Shown: positions 16,479 to 26,189, counted from the stretch's first letter. The stretch: DNA of 64,000 nt from ZAX-1 sp046533095 (GCA_046533095.1 JAJQRA010000004.1:62001-126000), one strand, 5' to 3'. Program-made: numbers and translations. The notes: a model not told the origin generated them from the sequence alone.

Positions 16479-17906
16479 ATGAAAATGACTGTCAAGAAAA
16501 TACGTTTCTTAGAACCGGGGAATTTGCCTTACCGCAAATCCATAAAGAATTTGTACATATATGACAAGTACATCCGCACACCCTCTGTCGGGTTGCTCAC
16601 GCTGTCTACAATTGTGAAAAATGTTTTGGACGACACACTGATGTACAGCGAATCCATTTCCAAAATCAAGTGGGAAGATGTGCTGGACGCGGATATTGTG
16701 TTCATAGGCGTGTTTACATTTAACGCCACAAGGGGCTACGAATTAGCGGCGTATGTAAAGGAACACTCCTTGGCTGTGGTTGTTATGGGCGGGCTTCACG
16801 CCTCAATGAATTATCCGGAAGCTGTACAGCACTGTGATTATGTCCTGCTCGGTGAGGGGGACGAGTCTATTCTTGACTTTATCGCCGCATGTAAGAGCGG
16901 GTGCGCAATCGACTTTCCCGGCGTCGCGTATTTGCGGGACGGGGAGCTTGTGAATACAGGCGAGCGGATGCCGCCCGACACGATAGATACCATTCCAAAT
17001 CGCTCACTATGCTACAACTACCATAAAATGGCCGGGCACAACACACTGTGGCCACAGGTCCACGCCTCTAGAGGCTGTCCGCATCACTGCGATTATTGTG
17101 CGGTTGTGCGGCATTTCGGCCAAAAAGTCAGAACGAGGACACCGGCAAATGTAGTCGAGGATATACGGCAAGCGATCGCTTTTCATGACAACCGCGCAAT
17201 TCCCCGCCTTACACGCATACTTTGGATTACGGACGACAACTTTTTTGCGGACAGGGCTTGGGCAATTTCAGTGCTCAAAGCGATCATAGCAAGCGGTATC
17301 AAATATTCCTTTTCGGTGCAGGCCAGATATGAAGTGGGCTTTGACGACGAGATGCTCGATTTGATGAAAAAAGCCGGCTTTTTCGAGGTTGCCATGGGCA
17401 TTGAGTTTTTGGAGGACAAGGCGTTTGAACTATATAACAAAAGCAGCAATCGCGCCGATATCATCCGTTCCGTGCGGAACATACAAAAGCACGATCTGGG
17501 GGTTCGTGGCCTATTTATTGTCGGAGCCGACAACCATACAAAGGGTGTCGGCGACAGGCTGGCTGATTTTGTAATCGAATACAACATAAAGGGTGCCTTG
17601 ATTCAGTCAATGTATTTCGTCCCCGGCACACCGGTGTATGAGGCCAATGAGTCCCGCCTGCTTCATAAGAACTGGGCTAAGTACAACGGGAATGTTGTGC
17701 ACCGCCCGCAGAACATTTCCCCTCACGATTTACAAAAGGAGATACTATACGCCAGCGCAAAGATCTACTCGGCAAAAAGGCTCATCAGCGTACTTTTCAA
17801 CTGGAGGTTTACGGATAAAATGCTGTTTTGGGGCGAGTATTTCTGGCAAAAGGATGTGCGCTCTGCACTCAAACTTGAGTTGCCAAATCTTTCGTCAAAT
17901 GTATGA
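16479..17906 (+). CDS. B12-binding-type radical SAM protein
   Basis: 475 residues. The N-terminal third resembles the cobalamin-binding domain of class B radical SAM enzymes (VVMGGLHASM ... YVLLGEGDESI). The central domain has the CxxxCxxC iron-sulfur motif in RGCPHHCDYC (about residues 197-206). ATG 16479 follows a strong AAAGGAG. Such enzymes carry out methylations, ring contractions or other radical steps; no precursor peptide or partner gene is next to it, so the substrate is unknown. Base composition looks more G+C-rich than the neighbours, which hints at horizontal transfer. Confidence 0.85.
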   Translation: MKMTVKKIRFLEPGNLPYRKSIKNLYIYDKYIRTPSVGLLTLSTIVKNVLDDTLMYSESISKIKWEDVLDADIVFIGVFTFNATRGYELAAYVKEHSLAVVVMGGLHASMNYPEAVQHCDYVLLGEGDESILDFIAACKSGCAIDFPGVAYLRDGELVNTGERMPPDTIDTIPNRSLCYNYHKMAGHNTLWPQVHASRGCPHHCDYCAVVRHFGQKVRTRTPANVVEDIRQAIAFHDNRAIPRLTRILWITDDNFFADRAWAISVLKAIIASGIKYSFSVQARYEVGFDDEMLDLMKKAGFFEVAMGIEFLEDKAFELYNKSSNRADIIRSVRNIQKHDLGVRGLFIVGADNHTKGVGDRLADFVIEYNIKGALIQSMYFVPGTPVYEANESRLLHKNWAKYNGNVVHRPQNISPHDLQKEILYASAKIYSAKRLISVLFNWRFTDKMLFWGEYFWQKDVRSALKLELPNLSSNV

Positions 17907-18196
17907 TATGCAGACGCGCCGTTTTCAAAAGCATTTCAAAACCTTGACCGCACAGGAAAAAATTTTCATTCTTCCTACCATTGAAGTATGAAATGGGAAA
18001 CGTTTTCAACAATTGCTGTTTCCGCTCTCCCACGCATAGCGTGGGGCTTAATCTGGAGTTAGCGTAAAATCAGTTTAGTGAAAATGGAAATAGATTACAT
18101 CTGTATTTTAAATATACAAAAAAAGCACCTCTTTGTGGTAAAATTTGGTTTGTCTAAAACCAAATAAACGGCAAAGAATGATGCCTTTCCTCCAGA
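17907..18196. other. Non-coding spacer
   Basis: About 290 bp between convergent genes. There is a short inverted repeat around CCACGCATAGCGTGGGG (about 18039-18054). I see nothing else of note. Confidence 0.5.
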
Positions 18197-19351
18197 TTAG
18201 TCGTCAAACCTTGGTTTTTTCTCATATCCCTTGGAAATTAAACCTACTGGATCATCAAGTCTGTATTGTCCTAAATTATATAGATAGGAGTATTCAAAGC
18301 CACTCGTCATTAAGTGTACCAATAAGGTGCCGGACGCAATTCCGCCAAGGAAGCAACTGCATTTGGACAAAATAGCAAGTGCGGTCACATAATCTAAATT
18401 TATTTTTACCATGTCTGAATTATTTTCTTTATAGACATCATACAAATACTGATCCGGCTTATGGTTATGTATCAGATGTTCTTGCGTAAAAATCAAATCT
18501 GAACCAAACACATCTCGAAATTTTTGATAAATACGTGCGTCTTCTGTAGCCAAGTATAATTTCCTACAGTTTTTTTCTTTCATAATCATTTGCGCTTTTT
18601 CAATCATCTTATCAACAGGGGGCTGGACAAAATGATTATATGGCCTAAGTTTTTCAAGGTCAGTCCCGCGGCATATAACCCCTAAGAGTTTTTGATCTGC
18701 AATTTGACCATAAACCTCGTCAATATGTTTTTGTGTTTCCTTGTTGAATCGAATAAATTGGTTATATTTTTTCCTCCAAAAACCTAGGAGGTACTCATTC
18801 GTAAGCAAATCCATACCCGCCCTTAAACTCGTACGGGGTACTTGGTTAAGTTCCTGTTTTGCAGTCTCTTGCCCGCAAAGCCCTTTGGAAAATGGTTGCT
18901 CAAAAAACAATTCCCATACATTTGTGTTGGCACTCACGGAATCTAATTCCCAGCAGCCCCGCATATCAATAATCGGCAGTTGCCCCAGATCTACAGCGGT
19001 TACAATACACATCAAGTTGGTCGTCATAAATGCACCCAATCCTGTATTGTTACTGGTCCGCTTTATAATAATCGGATCATTGTTGAGTTCGATTCCGGCC
19101 AACTCTATTTCATCTAGTACCTCAACCATGCGAAAAATATATTCATCTTTGGCATTACATATTTTGTTTTCAAACGCAGATAGGCTTTCATCTATATTGG
19201 TATGGTAAACTTTAAGGATTTTATTTAGTAAATGTAAGCAACCTACATACTCTGCTTTTGGTATGGAATGGTTTCTATTCTTGTAATATTCATTTAAATC
19301 ATATTGCAGATGATTCCGCATTTCATGTACTGTTTCAAGTAAATCCATCAT
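18197..19351 (-). CDS. Fucosyltransferase-like (NodZ/FUT8-type GT-B) protein
   Basis: 384 residues, no signal peptide or membrane segment. Residues ~223-231 read GVICRGTDL and ~265-271 YLATEDA. This resembles the nucleotide-sugar-binding RG-D motif and following strand of alpha-1,6-fucosyltransferase-like GT-B enzymes. The rest is not recognisable to me. It is in the accessory stretch with no glycan cluster around it. Another GT-B family is possible. Confidence 0.45.
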   Translation of the reverse strand: MMDLLETVHEMRNHLQYDLNEYYKNRNHSIPKAEYVGCLHLLNKILKVYHTNIDESLSAFENKICNAKDEYIFRMVEVLDEIELAGIELNNDPIIIKRTSNNTGLGAFMTTNLMCIVTAVDLGQLPIIDMRGCWELDSVSANTNVWELFFEQPFSKGLCGQETAKQELNQVPRTSLRAGMDLLTNEYLLGFWRKKYNQFIRFNKETQKHIDEVYGQIADQKLLGVICRGTDLEKLRPYNHFVQPPVDKMIEKAQMIMKEKNCRKLYLATEDARIYQKFRDVFGSDLIFTQEHLIHNHKPDQYLYDVYKENNSDMVKINLDYVTALAILSKCSCFLGGIASGTLLVHLMTSGFEYSYLYNLGQYRLDDPVGLISKGYEKKPRFDD

Positions 19352-19388
19352 TGTATTTTTCTTATCCTTGTCTTTATGCCACTGGTTT

Positions 19389-19823
19389 TCATTTCACTGG
19401 CTTTCTCTTTACTGCAACTATTTTTAAAACATCTTCTAGTTCAATCTCTTCCATAACCCTATAGTGAATCCAGCCTCCCCTTTTTTCGCAGGGATAACGC
19501 TTTTTCCAATACTTCTTTGTCTGTTCCAGGCAATCTGGCAATATCGGTTTTAGCTTTTCTGCTTCTTTATCCCCTACCTGGATTGTTACGGTAAATGCTT
19601 CCTGTTCAAAGAATACGTAGCACAGATGTTTTGATTTATGGGAAAATTTATATCCCCAACCATAGCTGTCGCCAAATGGGAACTTCAGCTCATAGATTAA
19701 ATCATATCTATCCTCCAAACGCTTAATCAATGTCCGCATTCTTTCATAGACCAGTTTCCCCATATGCTTTTCTATATCGATTCTTTCCGGTGGATTTATT
19801 TTGTCTAACATTCTTTCATACAT
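19389..19823 (-). CDS. DUF3788 family protein
   Basis: 144 residues, soluble and basic. The central pattern PFGDSYGWGYKFSHKSKHLC followed by FFEQEAFTVTIQVG matches my memory of DUF3788, a small family related to YdhG/YjbR-like folds of unknown function. It is followed on the same strand by the 18197 gene after 38 bp. Confidence 0.65.
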   Translation of the reverse strand: MYERMLDKINPPERIDIEKHMGKLVYERMRTLIKRLEDRYDLIYELKFPFGDSYGWGYKFSHKSKHLCYVFFEQEAFTVTIQVGDKEAEKLKPILPDCLEQTKKYWKKRYPCEKRGGWIHYRVMEEIELEDVLKIVAVKRKPVK

Positions 19824-19852
19824 ACAAATCTGCTCCTTATCCTAGGGCATGT

Positions 19853-20107
19853 TTAAAAAGCCAAAACAGCCCCTATTCGTATCTCAAAAAATCCATCTGC
19901 AACCATTCCACTGTATGAATATAAAGGTTTCGTCCACCGTGCGTGAACCCTTTTTAATATCGCCATGTAAAAGAACTGTTTCACCTGCTGTGGTATAGGG
20001 CGTATTTCCTCATAAGCATTTACATGGTATGGCTTCTTTCCTTCCGAATCGTAGTCGAGGGAAACGGTTCTTTGGTATGAGTTCCCACACTTTCTTATGC
20101 CTACCAT
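19853..20107 (-). pseudogene. Remnant of a tyrosine integrase N-terminus
   Basis: The 84-residue frame begins MVGIRKCGNSYQRTVSLDYD, closely resembling the arm-type DNA-binding domain that opens many phage and ICE tyrosine recombinases. It loses similarity after about 50 residues, and no catalytic Arg/Tyr domain follows. It is most likely debris of an integrated element and supports past mobile activity in this accessory stretch. Confidence 0.55.
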
Positions 20108-20139
20108 TTAAGCACTCCCCTTTCCTATCCTATATCCGC

Positions 20140-20690
20140 TTACAGCAAATCGATCTTTGAGAAGTCAATAAACAAGTCATCGTATATGCTCGCCTTTATG
20201 GTATCCGTAAAATTGTAGTGTTTCATAAAAAAAGCACCATCAAAAAAATAAACGGTAATACTTTGGTTTTCAGGATCGACAATCCAGTATTCAAGGACCC
20301 TGAATCAGAATAAAGGTTTAGTTTTTTAATATAGTCATGCCCAGAAGTGCTAGGGGAGATAATTTCTATAATCCAGTCCGGCGCACCGTTGCAACCCCTC
20401 TTGTCAAGCTTGTTTTTGTCGCATATGACGGAGATATCGGGTTCAACAGTAGTTTTGTCATCGCTGTTTGATTTAACGGCAAATGGGGTGGGGAACACTT
20501 CACAGGGCTCGTTGTTTGATTGAATATGCTGGAATATTGTCCCATGCAAATAGCTTAATATTCTTTGATGGGTTGTATTCGGGGTAGCCTGGTAGTAGAT
20601 TTGACCGTCAATCAATTTGATCCTTTCATCTTCGGGGAATGAATCGTAATCTTCGTTTGTGTAGGTTTTCTTTTCCTGGACTAATGGCAT
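20140..20690 (-). pseudogene. Frameshifted Uma2-family (PD-(D/E)XK) nuclease
   Basis: ATG 20690 (after AAAGGAAG) starts MPLVQEKKTYTNEDYD, and the frame keeps the Uma2 pattern: DGQIYYQATPNTTHQRI, then VEPDISVIC, then PDWIIEIISPST. After LYSDSG the frame leaves the family sequence, but one base over it resumes as EYWIVDPENQSITVYFFDGA and runs to a stop at 20140. A single-base deletion near 20300 therefore breaks an otherwise complete gene of about 183 codons. Uma2 proteins are nuclease-fold proteins of uncertain role, common in transposon-rich genomes. A sequencing error cannot be excluded. Confidence 0.8.
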
Positions 20691-20896
20691 GTTGGCACTT
20701 CCTTTCATTGAAAATATTGATTCTGTTTTTCTTCCCTGATTTTCTGCAATTGCCCCAAATACCCCGAGCCTTTTCATTCATATATTTTACAAGCTCCTCG
20801 TTTGTTATGAATTTTCCCTAGAAACTTGCCTATAAGTCTATTTTGCCACATTTGGAGCATTATTCCAATACCTAATGATAGAAAAACATCTCATCA

Positions 20897-21424
20897 TCAT
20901 TTCACATATTTCCATTCTTCTTCTAAAATACCATAGATAAACGTATCCTGCCAAATCGGATTCCCTTTTCTATCACTTTTAAAATAAGTGTTTTCCTTGA
21001 AATAGGCTTTTTTTCTCATGCCGATTCGCTCAAGCAACTTCCATGAGGCTGTGTTTTGGGGATTGCAACATGCACTAATTTGATGTACTTTCCTTTTGCG
21101 AAAAGCATCATCCAACAGTTTTTTGATTGCTTCCGTTGCATATCCCTTTTTTTGAAATTTACGATTGAATATGTAGCCTAATTCCCAATGATTTTGCTCT
21201 TTCTGTGATAGGCAAATCTGACCGATCAGCTTTCTGCCTTTTTTTAGGCAAACAGCCCAAAAATCATCGGATGCCATAAATTGAGCAATGCATTGTCTAC
21301 ATTCTTCTTCTGTCAAGGGCGACCTTGGCTCATATTTTACTACTTCACCATCTGATAAGTATTCATATATCTGTGCCCAATCCTCTGTCTTAAATCTTCT
21401 AATAATTAGCCTTTGTGTCCGCAT
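20897..21424 (-). CDS. GNAT acetyltransferase (RimJ/RimL-like)
   Basis: 175 residues. It fits the RimL subgroup of GNAT enzymes: N-terminal TQRLIIRRFKTEDWAQIYEYL, acetyl-CoA-binding region QKKGYATEAIKKLLDDAF, and C-terminal CCNPQNTASWKLLERIGM. These acetylate protein N-termini or small amines; the substrate is not predictable. Confidence 0.88.
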   Translation of the reverse strand: MRTQRLIIRRFKTEDWAQIYEYLSDGEVVKYEPRSPLTEEECRQCIAQFMASDDFWAVCLKKGRKLIGQICLSQKEQNHWELGYIFNRKFQKKGYATEAIKKLLDDAFRKRKVHQISACCNPQNTASWKLLERIGMRKKAYFKENTYFKSDRKGNPIWQDTFIYGILEEEWKYVK

Positions 21425-21863
21425 AATGAACTGCTTATAACTGCTCTGAAAACATAGGGATACCGATCAATCCGTTTCCACATTATCGTAGATGCCCTTA
21501 TGGACAGCAAGAACCTAAAAACATAGGGGCGCCGCTCAATCCGTTTCCACCATTCACATCACGATCCACAAGAACCAACTACACCAGCATATGAAAACAG
21601 AGGAGTCCCGATCAATCCATTTTCATCATAGTAGGACAAAAAGTTACGATGTATCGCATGCCCACTCGATTTAAATTGCAGTTATTTACTCCTTTTGTAT
21701 GTATTCTGCTTTAACTATATCACTTTATAAGCAATTTGCCTAATCTAATTTTTCCATTTATGTGAAACAGTCAAACAAAGATCAGCAAATAGCATCTTCT
21801 CAATTATTATTTGGCCACTTATTCGCAGCTCTTTTTAGCGATTTCATCCAAATTCAACAAGAA
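21425..21863. other. Spacer with three spaced 34-bp repeats
   Basis: Between the ABC permease stop and the GNAT start. It holds the regularly spaced repeats at 21447-21625 described separately; the remaining ~240 bp are AT-rich with no gene. Confidence 0.6.
21447..21625. repeat. Three spaced 34-bp repeats, CRISPR-like but degenerate
   Basis: 34-bp units at 21447-21480, 21516-21549 and 21592-21625 share the frame TRAAAACAKAGG...CCG.TCAATCCRTTTYCA. Their ends are complementary (TGAAAAC / GTTTCCA). They are separated by unrelated 35- and 42-bp segments. Size and spacing resemble a tiny CRISPR array, but repeats differ from each other at 4-7 positions and no cas gene is in the window. Confidence 0.6.
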
Positions 21864-24800
21864 CTATTCCACACTTTTCAAGCTTTGTGCCATATCCACC
21901 TTCTTCAAGTGAAAATGCATGAAGAACGCGACAATTGCCGCAAATCCCAGCGTGATGAGGGCTGCCCAAAGAAAACTTAACGGATGGATATCACGCCCAA
22001 ACATAACATCATTTATCTCAGCAGTCGCAATGATAAACCCTGCGAGGAACCTTCCAAGTATAAGTCCTGCCATATCACCGATGATCGTGAGGAATATATT
22101 TTCACGGAAAATGTATCTATCCACCTCTGCATCGTAAAAGCCCAAAACCTTTAGCGTCGCAATTTCGCGGATTCGCTCGGCTATCGTTATGTTTGTGAGG
22201 TTGTACAGCACCACAAACGCCAATGCCCCTGCCGTTAATATAATCACAAATATGACTGCAGAAAGCGTCTCCATCATTTCAGAAAAAGTTCCGCCCATCG
22301 AATGCGTGAATTCTACCGATAATATATTGCTATCGCTTAACAGCTTTGTGGCAAGTAGATCATTATCCGCGTTTGAAAGGGAATTGTTAAAGAAAATCAA
22401 GTTGTATTCAGGTTTTTTACCGAACAGCTGCACATACCGTTCTTCTTTCATATAAAGATAATTGTAAGCATAATTTTCAGTCACCCCAGAAATTGCAACC
22501 GGACGCGTGACCGTCTCCGACAGCGAAACGCTAAGTTCATCACCTGACTTTATCCCCAGCAGTTTCGCCATTTTTTCGGTAAGTACCGCCTGTTCCCCCA
22601 GCTCAATTGATTTCTTGCCCTTGCGCTCGTGTAGTGAAATATAATCCCCTATTTGCGTATTGCCCTCCGGCACACACAGGTACGCTCCAAAACGTTTGTC
22701 ATTTGCTGACAAGTCAAACTGCTTTTGATAAAAATATGCCATTTGAGAATCATTTTCGGTAAAAACCTGCTCTATCTTCGCTTTTTCCTCGTTCGACAGA
22801 TTTTCCTCCACCGCTACGAGACCCGTGTACTGCACGATATCATCAAACTGCTTGTTTACAATGTCGCCGATACTGTCAAAAAGTGCAAATCCGGTAAGTA
22901 GGAGGGCAGTGCAACCCGAAATCCCGATGATCGTCATAAACATGCGTCGCTTATATCGAAAAACATTGCGTATTGAAACTTTGAGGGAAAAGCTTGTCCG
23001 ATTCCAAATAAAGGGGATTTTTTCAAGCCAAACGCGCTTGCCTTTTCTTGGAGCTTTCGGGCGCATCAATTGTGCGGGATGTTCCCAAAGTTCCTCGCGA
23101 CAGACGAAAAGGACCGCAATCACCGCCACAGCCGCTGTAACAGCCACAGATATGCCCGCAGTGGCATAATCGTAAGGCTTCACCGACCCCGGAATCGAAT
23201 ACATCATGCTGTATGCATGGATGACGATGATAGGAAAGATCTTCATCCCGATCAAAAAACCCGCAGCGGCACCTAAAACGGAAGACAGCAGGGCATAAAA
23301 CACATATTTGAATAGAATTGAGATATTCCCATAGCCAAGCGCTTTTAATGTCCCGATAAGCTGACGCTGCTCCTCTACCATCCTTTGTATCGTTATGAAG
23401 CAGACAAGGCCTGCGACAAGCAGAAAAAACAGGGGAAACACCTGTGAGATATTACGGATTCTGTCCGCGTTCTCCCCATATTCGGAATAGCCGATGTTAT
23501 CATCCCGTGTAAAAACATACCATTTTGGATTGTCCAGATCTAAAAGTTCACGCTTTGCACTGTCTAGTTCTCCTTGCGCCTCCGCTAATTTTTCTTCTGC
23601 TTCGATTTTGCCGTCTTCATACTCGGCCAATCCATCTTCATACTCCTCTGTGCCTTTCTTAAACTCCTCCAAACCTTCTTCGTACTCAGCGACACCGTCC
23701 TCATATTTACGCCTTTCCTTCGCTAAGGTCGCCTGGCCATCCAACAGCTGCGCTGTTGCGCGATCGAGTTCGGTCCTTGCATCAGCAAGTTGTTTTTCTG
23801 CGTCTGCACGCTTAGCGGCAAATTCGATTTCACCACTTTTTAAAGCCGCAAGGCCTTCGTCAAGCTTTGCTTTACCTGCGCCAAGTTCCTTGTTTGCACG
23901 TTTCAGCTTCGTATTTGCCTCGTCAAGCTGCCTTTTTGTGGCATCTAAAAGCGGCTTTTGTTCCGCAAGGGCGGCATCTGAGGCATCAAGCCGGGCTTTT
24001 TGTGTTGCAAATTCGACCTGTGCGGCATCAAGCTGAGCTTTTTGTACGAAAAGCTCCTTGCGCCCTGCTTCCATTGCCTCCCACATCGCTTGTGCAGTCG
24101 CTTCGTCAAGCGTATCTTTTATTGCCATATACTGTTTCTCACGCTCAAGGAATTCAGCGTATTTGGACTCATACAGTGCATACCCTGCTTCAAACTCCGC
24201 ATATGCCGCATCATACTGTGCTCGTCCTTCTTTTAGCGCCGCAGTGCCTTCGTTATATTGTGCAAATCCTTTCTCGTATTTTGACCGTCCATCTTCATAT
24301 GCGGCAAGTCCACTTTCATACTCTTTGACTCCGGCATCATAATCAATTTGTGCGGCTACTAATTTTTCGCGGTTCGCCACAAGCTCTGCTTCACCATCCG
24401 CAAAGCCCTTTTTTGCTTCAGTAAGGCTATTTGCATACTGTGCTTCGCCATCCGCAAGCTGCATTTTTGCCTCTTCTAGTTCCCGTTCTCCTTTCGCAAG
24501 CTGCGGCTTTGCATCCGCAAGTTTTTCTTTTGCATCGTCAAGCTCTACTTTTGCGTCTGCAAGTTCTTTTTGCGCATCGAAAAGCTCTGTTTTCGCACTT
24601 AAAAGCTCTTCCTCCGTTTCTTTTCGCGCATCGAAAAGCTCTGTTTGTGCATCCTCTATTTCAACGTTTGCATCATCGACAATCTCTTGATAGCGCGAAA
24701 GTTCACGCTTGTCTGCAATGCTTAAAAGCTCCGTTTCTATCTTTTTTGAAAGCTCTTCATACTTATCGCTGTAGCTTTGCAGGGGTGTAAGCGCGTCAAA

Positions 24801-25463
24801 GGACAGAAAGATTTCCGTATAATAATCAATGGTAAAATTCTCCTTGGGCACATAGACAATCACATCAATGGAGCCGCTGCCTACCGTGGTGCTTCCGAAA
24901 CGGTCTTTCTCTACATACATGGGGGAATCAAACAGCCCGACGATCGTGTAAGTGCTATTTTTTAGGGTATCGGAAAGCTCGTCTTCTTCGTCATCGCTTA
25001 CCAGTACAATCTCGTTTCCCAAAGCGAACTCAGCCCCAAATGCCGAAGCGCATACCAAACATTCGTTTGCATTCTCTGGAAGCCGCCCTTCCTTAATATC
25101 TAGGTGGTTTAGCGGCGTGTTTTCCGATCGTCCAGGCAATGACATCACCCGTGCCACAGCATCACCGTTTTCTCCTTCGACCACTGCGTCCATGTAATAG
25201 GCAGGATACACTGTCTTCTCCCCCGACACGCTCTTGGCCGCCTCTACGTCCTTTTCATCAAAGCCAAATGTAGATACAAGACGAAAGTCCATAAGATTGT
25301 TCTCATCAAAATATTTATCGCCTGTAAGCCGCATATCGGGAGCGGTGGATCGAAGTCCCGAAAAAAGACCCACACCGATTGCCGCTATCGAAAAAATGGA
25401 AAGAAAACGTGTCATCGTGCCTGTTATTTCGCGCAATGTGCTTTTCATCAATGTTTTTTTCAT
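21864..25463 (-). CDS. ABC transporter permease with FtsX domains and giant coiled coil
   Basis: 1199 residues. An N-terminal membrane helix (TRFLSIFSIAAIGVGLF) is followed by an extracellular MacB-like region (~45-250). Then comes a very long Ala/Glu/Lys/Asp-rich coiled coil (~255-630) and two FtsX-type membrane blocks (~675-800 and ~1070-1190). It is co-transcribed with the ATPase 3 bp upstream. This architecture belongs to MacB/LolE-type exporters or mechanotransmitters that act on envelope substrates rather than importing solutes. The substrate is unknown; no two-component system is adjacent. Confidence 0.88.
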   Translation of the reverse strand: MKKTLMKSTLREITGTMTRFLSIFSIAAIGVGLFSGLRSTAPDMRLTGDKYFDENNLMDFRLVSTFGFDEKDVEAAKSVSGEKTVYPAYYMDAVVEGENGDAVARVMSLPGRSENTPLNHLDIKEGRLPENANECLVCASAFGAEFALGNEIVLVSDDEEDELSDTLKNSTYTIVGLFDSPMYVEKDRFGSTTVGSGSIDVIVYVPKENFTIDYYTEIFLSFDALTPLQSYSDKYEELSKKIETELLSIADKRELSRYQEIVDDANVEIEDAQTELFDARKETEEELLSAKTELFDAQKELADAKVELDDAKEKLADAKPQLAKGERELEEAKMQLADGEAQYANSLTEAKKGFADGEAELVANREKLVAAQIDYDAGVKEYESGLAAYEDGRSKYEKGFAQYNEGTAALKEGRAQYDAAYAEFEAGYALYESKYAEFLEREKQYMAIKDTLDEATAQAMWEAMEAGRKELFVQKAQLDAAQVEFATQKARLDASDAALAEQKPLLDATKRQLDEANTKLKRANKELGAGKAKLDEGLAALKSGEIEFAAKRADAEKQLADARTELDRATAQLLDGQATLAKERRKYEDGVAEYEEGLEEFKKGTEEYEDGLAEYEDGKIEAEEKLAEAQGELDSAKRELLDLDNPKWYVFTRDDNIGYSEYGENADRIRNISQVFPLFFLLVAGLVCFITIQRMVEEQRQLIGTLKALGYGNISILFKYVFYALLSSVLGAAAGFLIGMKIFPIIVIHAYSMMYSIPGSVKPYDYATAGISVAVTAAVAVIAVLFVCREELWEHPAQLMRPKAPRKGKRVWLEKIPFIWNRTSFSLKVSIRNVFRYKRRMFMTIIGISGCTALLLTGFALFDSIGDIVNKQFDDIVQYTGLVAVEENLSNEEKAKIEQVFTENDSQMAYFYQKQFDLSANDKRFGAYLCVPEGNTQIGDYISLHERKGKKSIELGEQAVLTEKMAKLLGIKSGDELSVSLSETVTRPVAISGVTENYAYNYLYMKEERYVQLFGKKPEYNLIFFNNSLSNADNDLLATKLLSDSNILSVEFTHSMGGTFSEMMETLSAVIFVIILTAGALAFVVLYNLTNITIAERIREIATLKVLGFYDAEVDRYIFRENIFLTIIGDMAGLILGRFLAGFIIATAEINDVMFGRDIHPLSFLWAALITLGFAAIVAFFMHFHLKKVDMAQSLKSVE

Positions 25464-25466
25464 ATC

Positions 25467-26168
25467 TCACCAATCTATTTCTTCCACGGGTGTGGGATCA
25501 GGATTTACGAAAATACGGCTTACTTTGCCGTTTTTCAACTTGATCACCCTGTCGGCCATAGGCGCAAGCGCCGAGTTGTGTGTAACGAGAACCACCGTCA
25601 TGCCGATTTTGCGGCAAGTATCCTGCAAAAGTTTCAGTACCATTTTCCCCGTTGCATAGTCAAGTGCACCTGTCGGCTCGTCACAAAGCAGCAACTTCGG
25701 CTTTTTCGCCAAAGCCCGGGCAATTGCGACTCGCTGCTGTTCACCTCCCGAAAGCTGCGTTGGAAAATTATCCATGCGCTCAAAAAGTCCCACTTGTGCC
25801 AAGATTTCTTCGGCAGGAATAAAATCCTTTCCTGTTTCGGCGGCAAGCTCAACATTCTCCTTTGCAGTAAGGTTCTGCACCAGATTATAAAATTGGAACA
25901 CAAATCCTATCGCATCTCGCCGATAGGTTATCAGTTCCCTCCGGCTGTACGTTGCTATGTCATTCCCCTCGACAATGATCTTGCCGCTCGTCAACCTGTC
26001 CATTCCTCCAAGCAGGTTAAGGACCGTTGTTTTCCCTGATCCTGACGGCCCCAAAATAATCGCCGTTTCGCCTCTTTCTATTTCAAAGTCTATCCCATCG
26101 GCAGCCGTAATTATGACATCTCCCATCTGATAAACTTTATGTACATCATTAAGTACAACTAGCCCCAT
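25467..26168 (-). CDS. ABC transporter ATP-binding protein (MacB/LolD type)
   Basis: 233 residues from ATG 26168, preceded by AGAGGTG; an upstream ATG at 26189 has no comparable site. Walker A is GPSGSGKTT, the signature is LSGGEQQR, Walker B is LLLCDEPTGALD, and the switch histidine is in VTHN. It drives the coiled-coil permease encoded 3 bp downstream. A repetitive leader lies upstream. Confidence 0.93.
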   Translation of the reverse strand: MGLVVLNDVHKVYQMGDVIITAADGIDFEIERGETAIILGPSGSGKTTVLNLLGGMDRLTSGKIIVEGNDIATYSRRELITYRRDAIGFVFQFYNLVQNLTAKENVELAAETGKDFIPAEEILAQVGLFERMDNFPTQLSGGEQQRVAIARALAKKPKLLLCDEPTGALDYATGKMVLKLLQDTCRKIGMTVVLVTHNSALAPMADRVIKLKNGKVSRIFVNPDPTPVEEIDW

Positions 26169-26189
26169 AAGACACCTCTTTTTTTGCAT

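Noticed and set aside
21447..21625. Calling a CRISPR array
   Set aside because: Only three variable repeats, unequal spacers and no cas genes; reported as a repeat only.
23494..24790. Plus-strand frames opposite the coiled coil of the permease
   Set aside because: Low-complexity shadows of the Ala/Glu-rich coiled coil.
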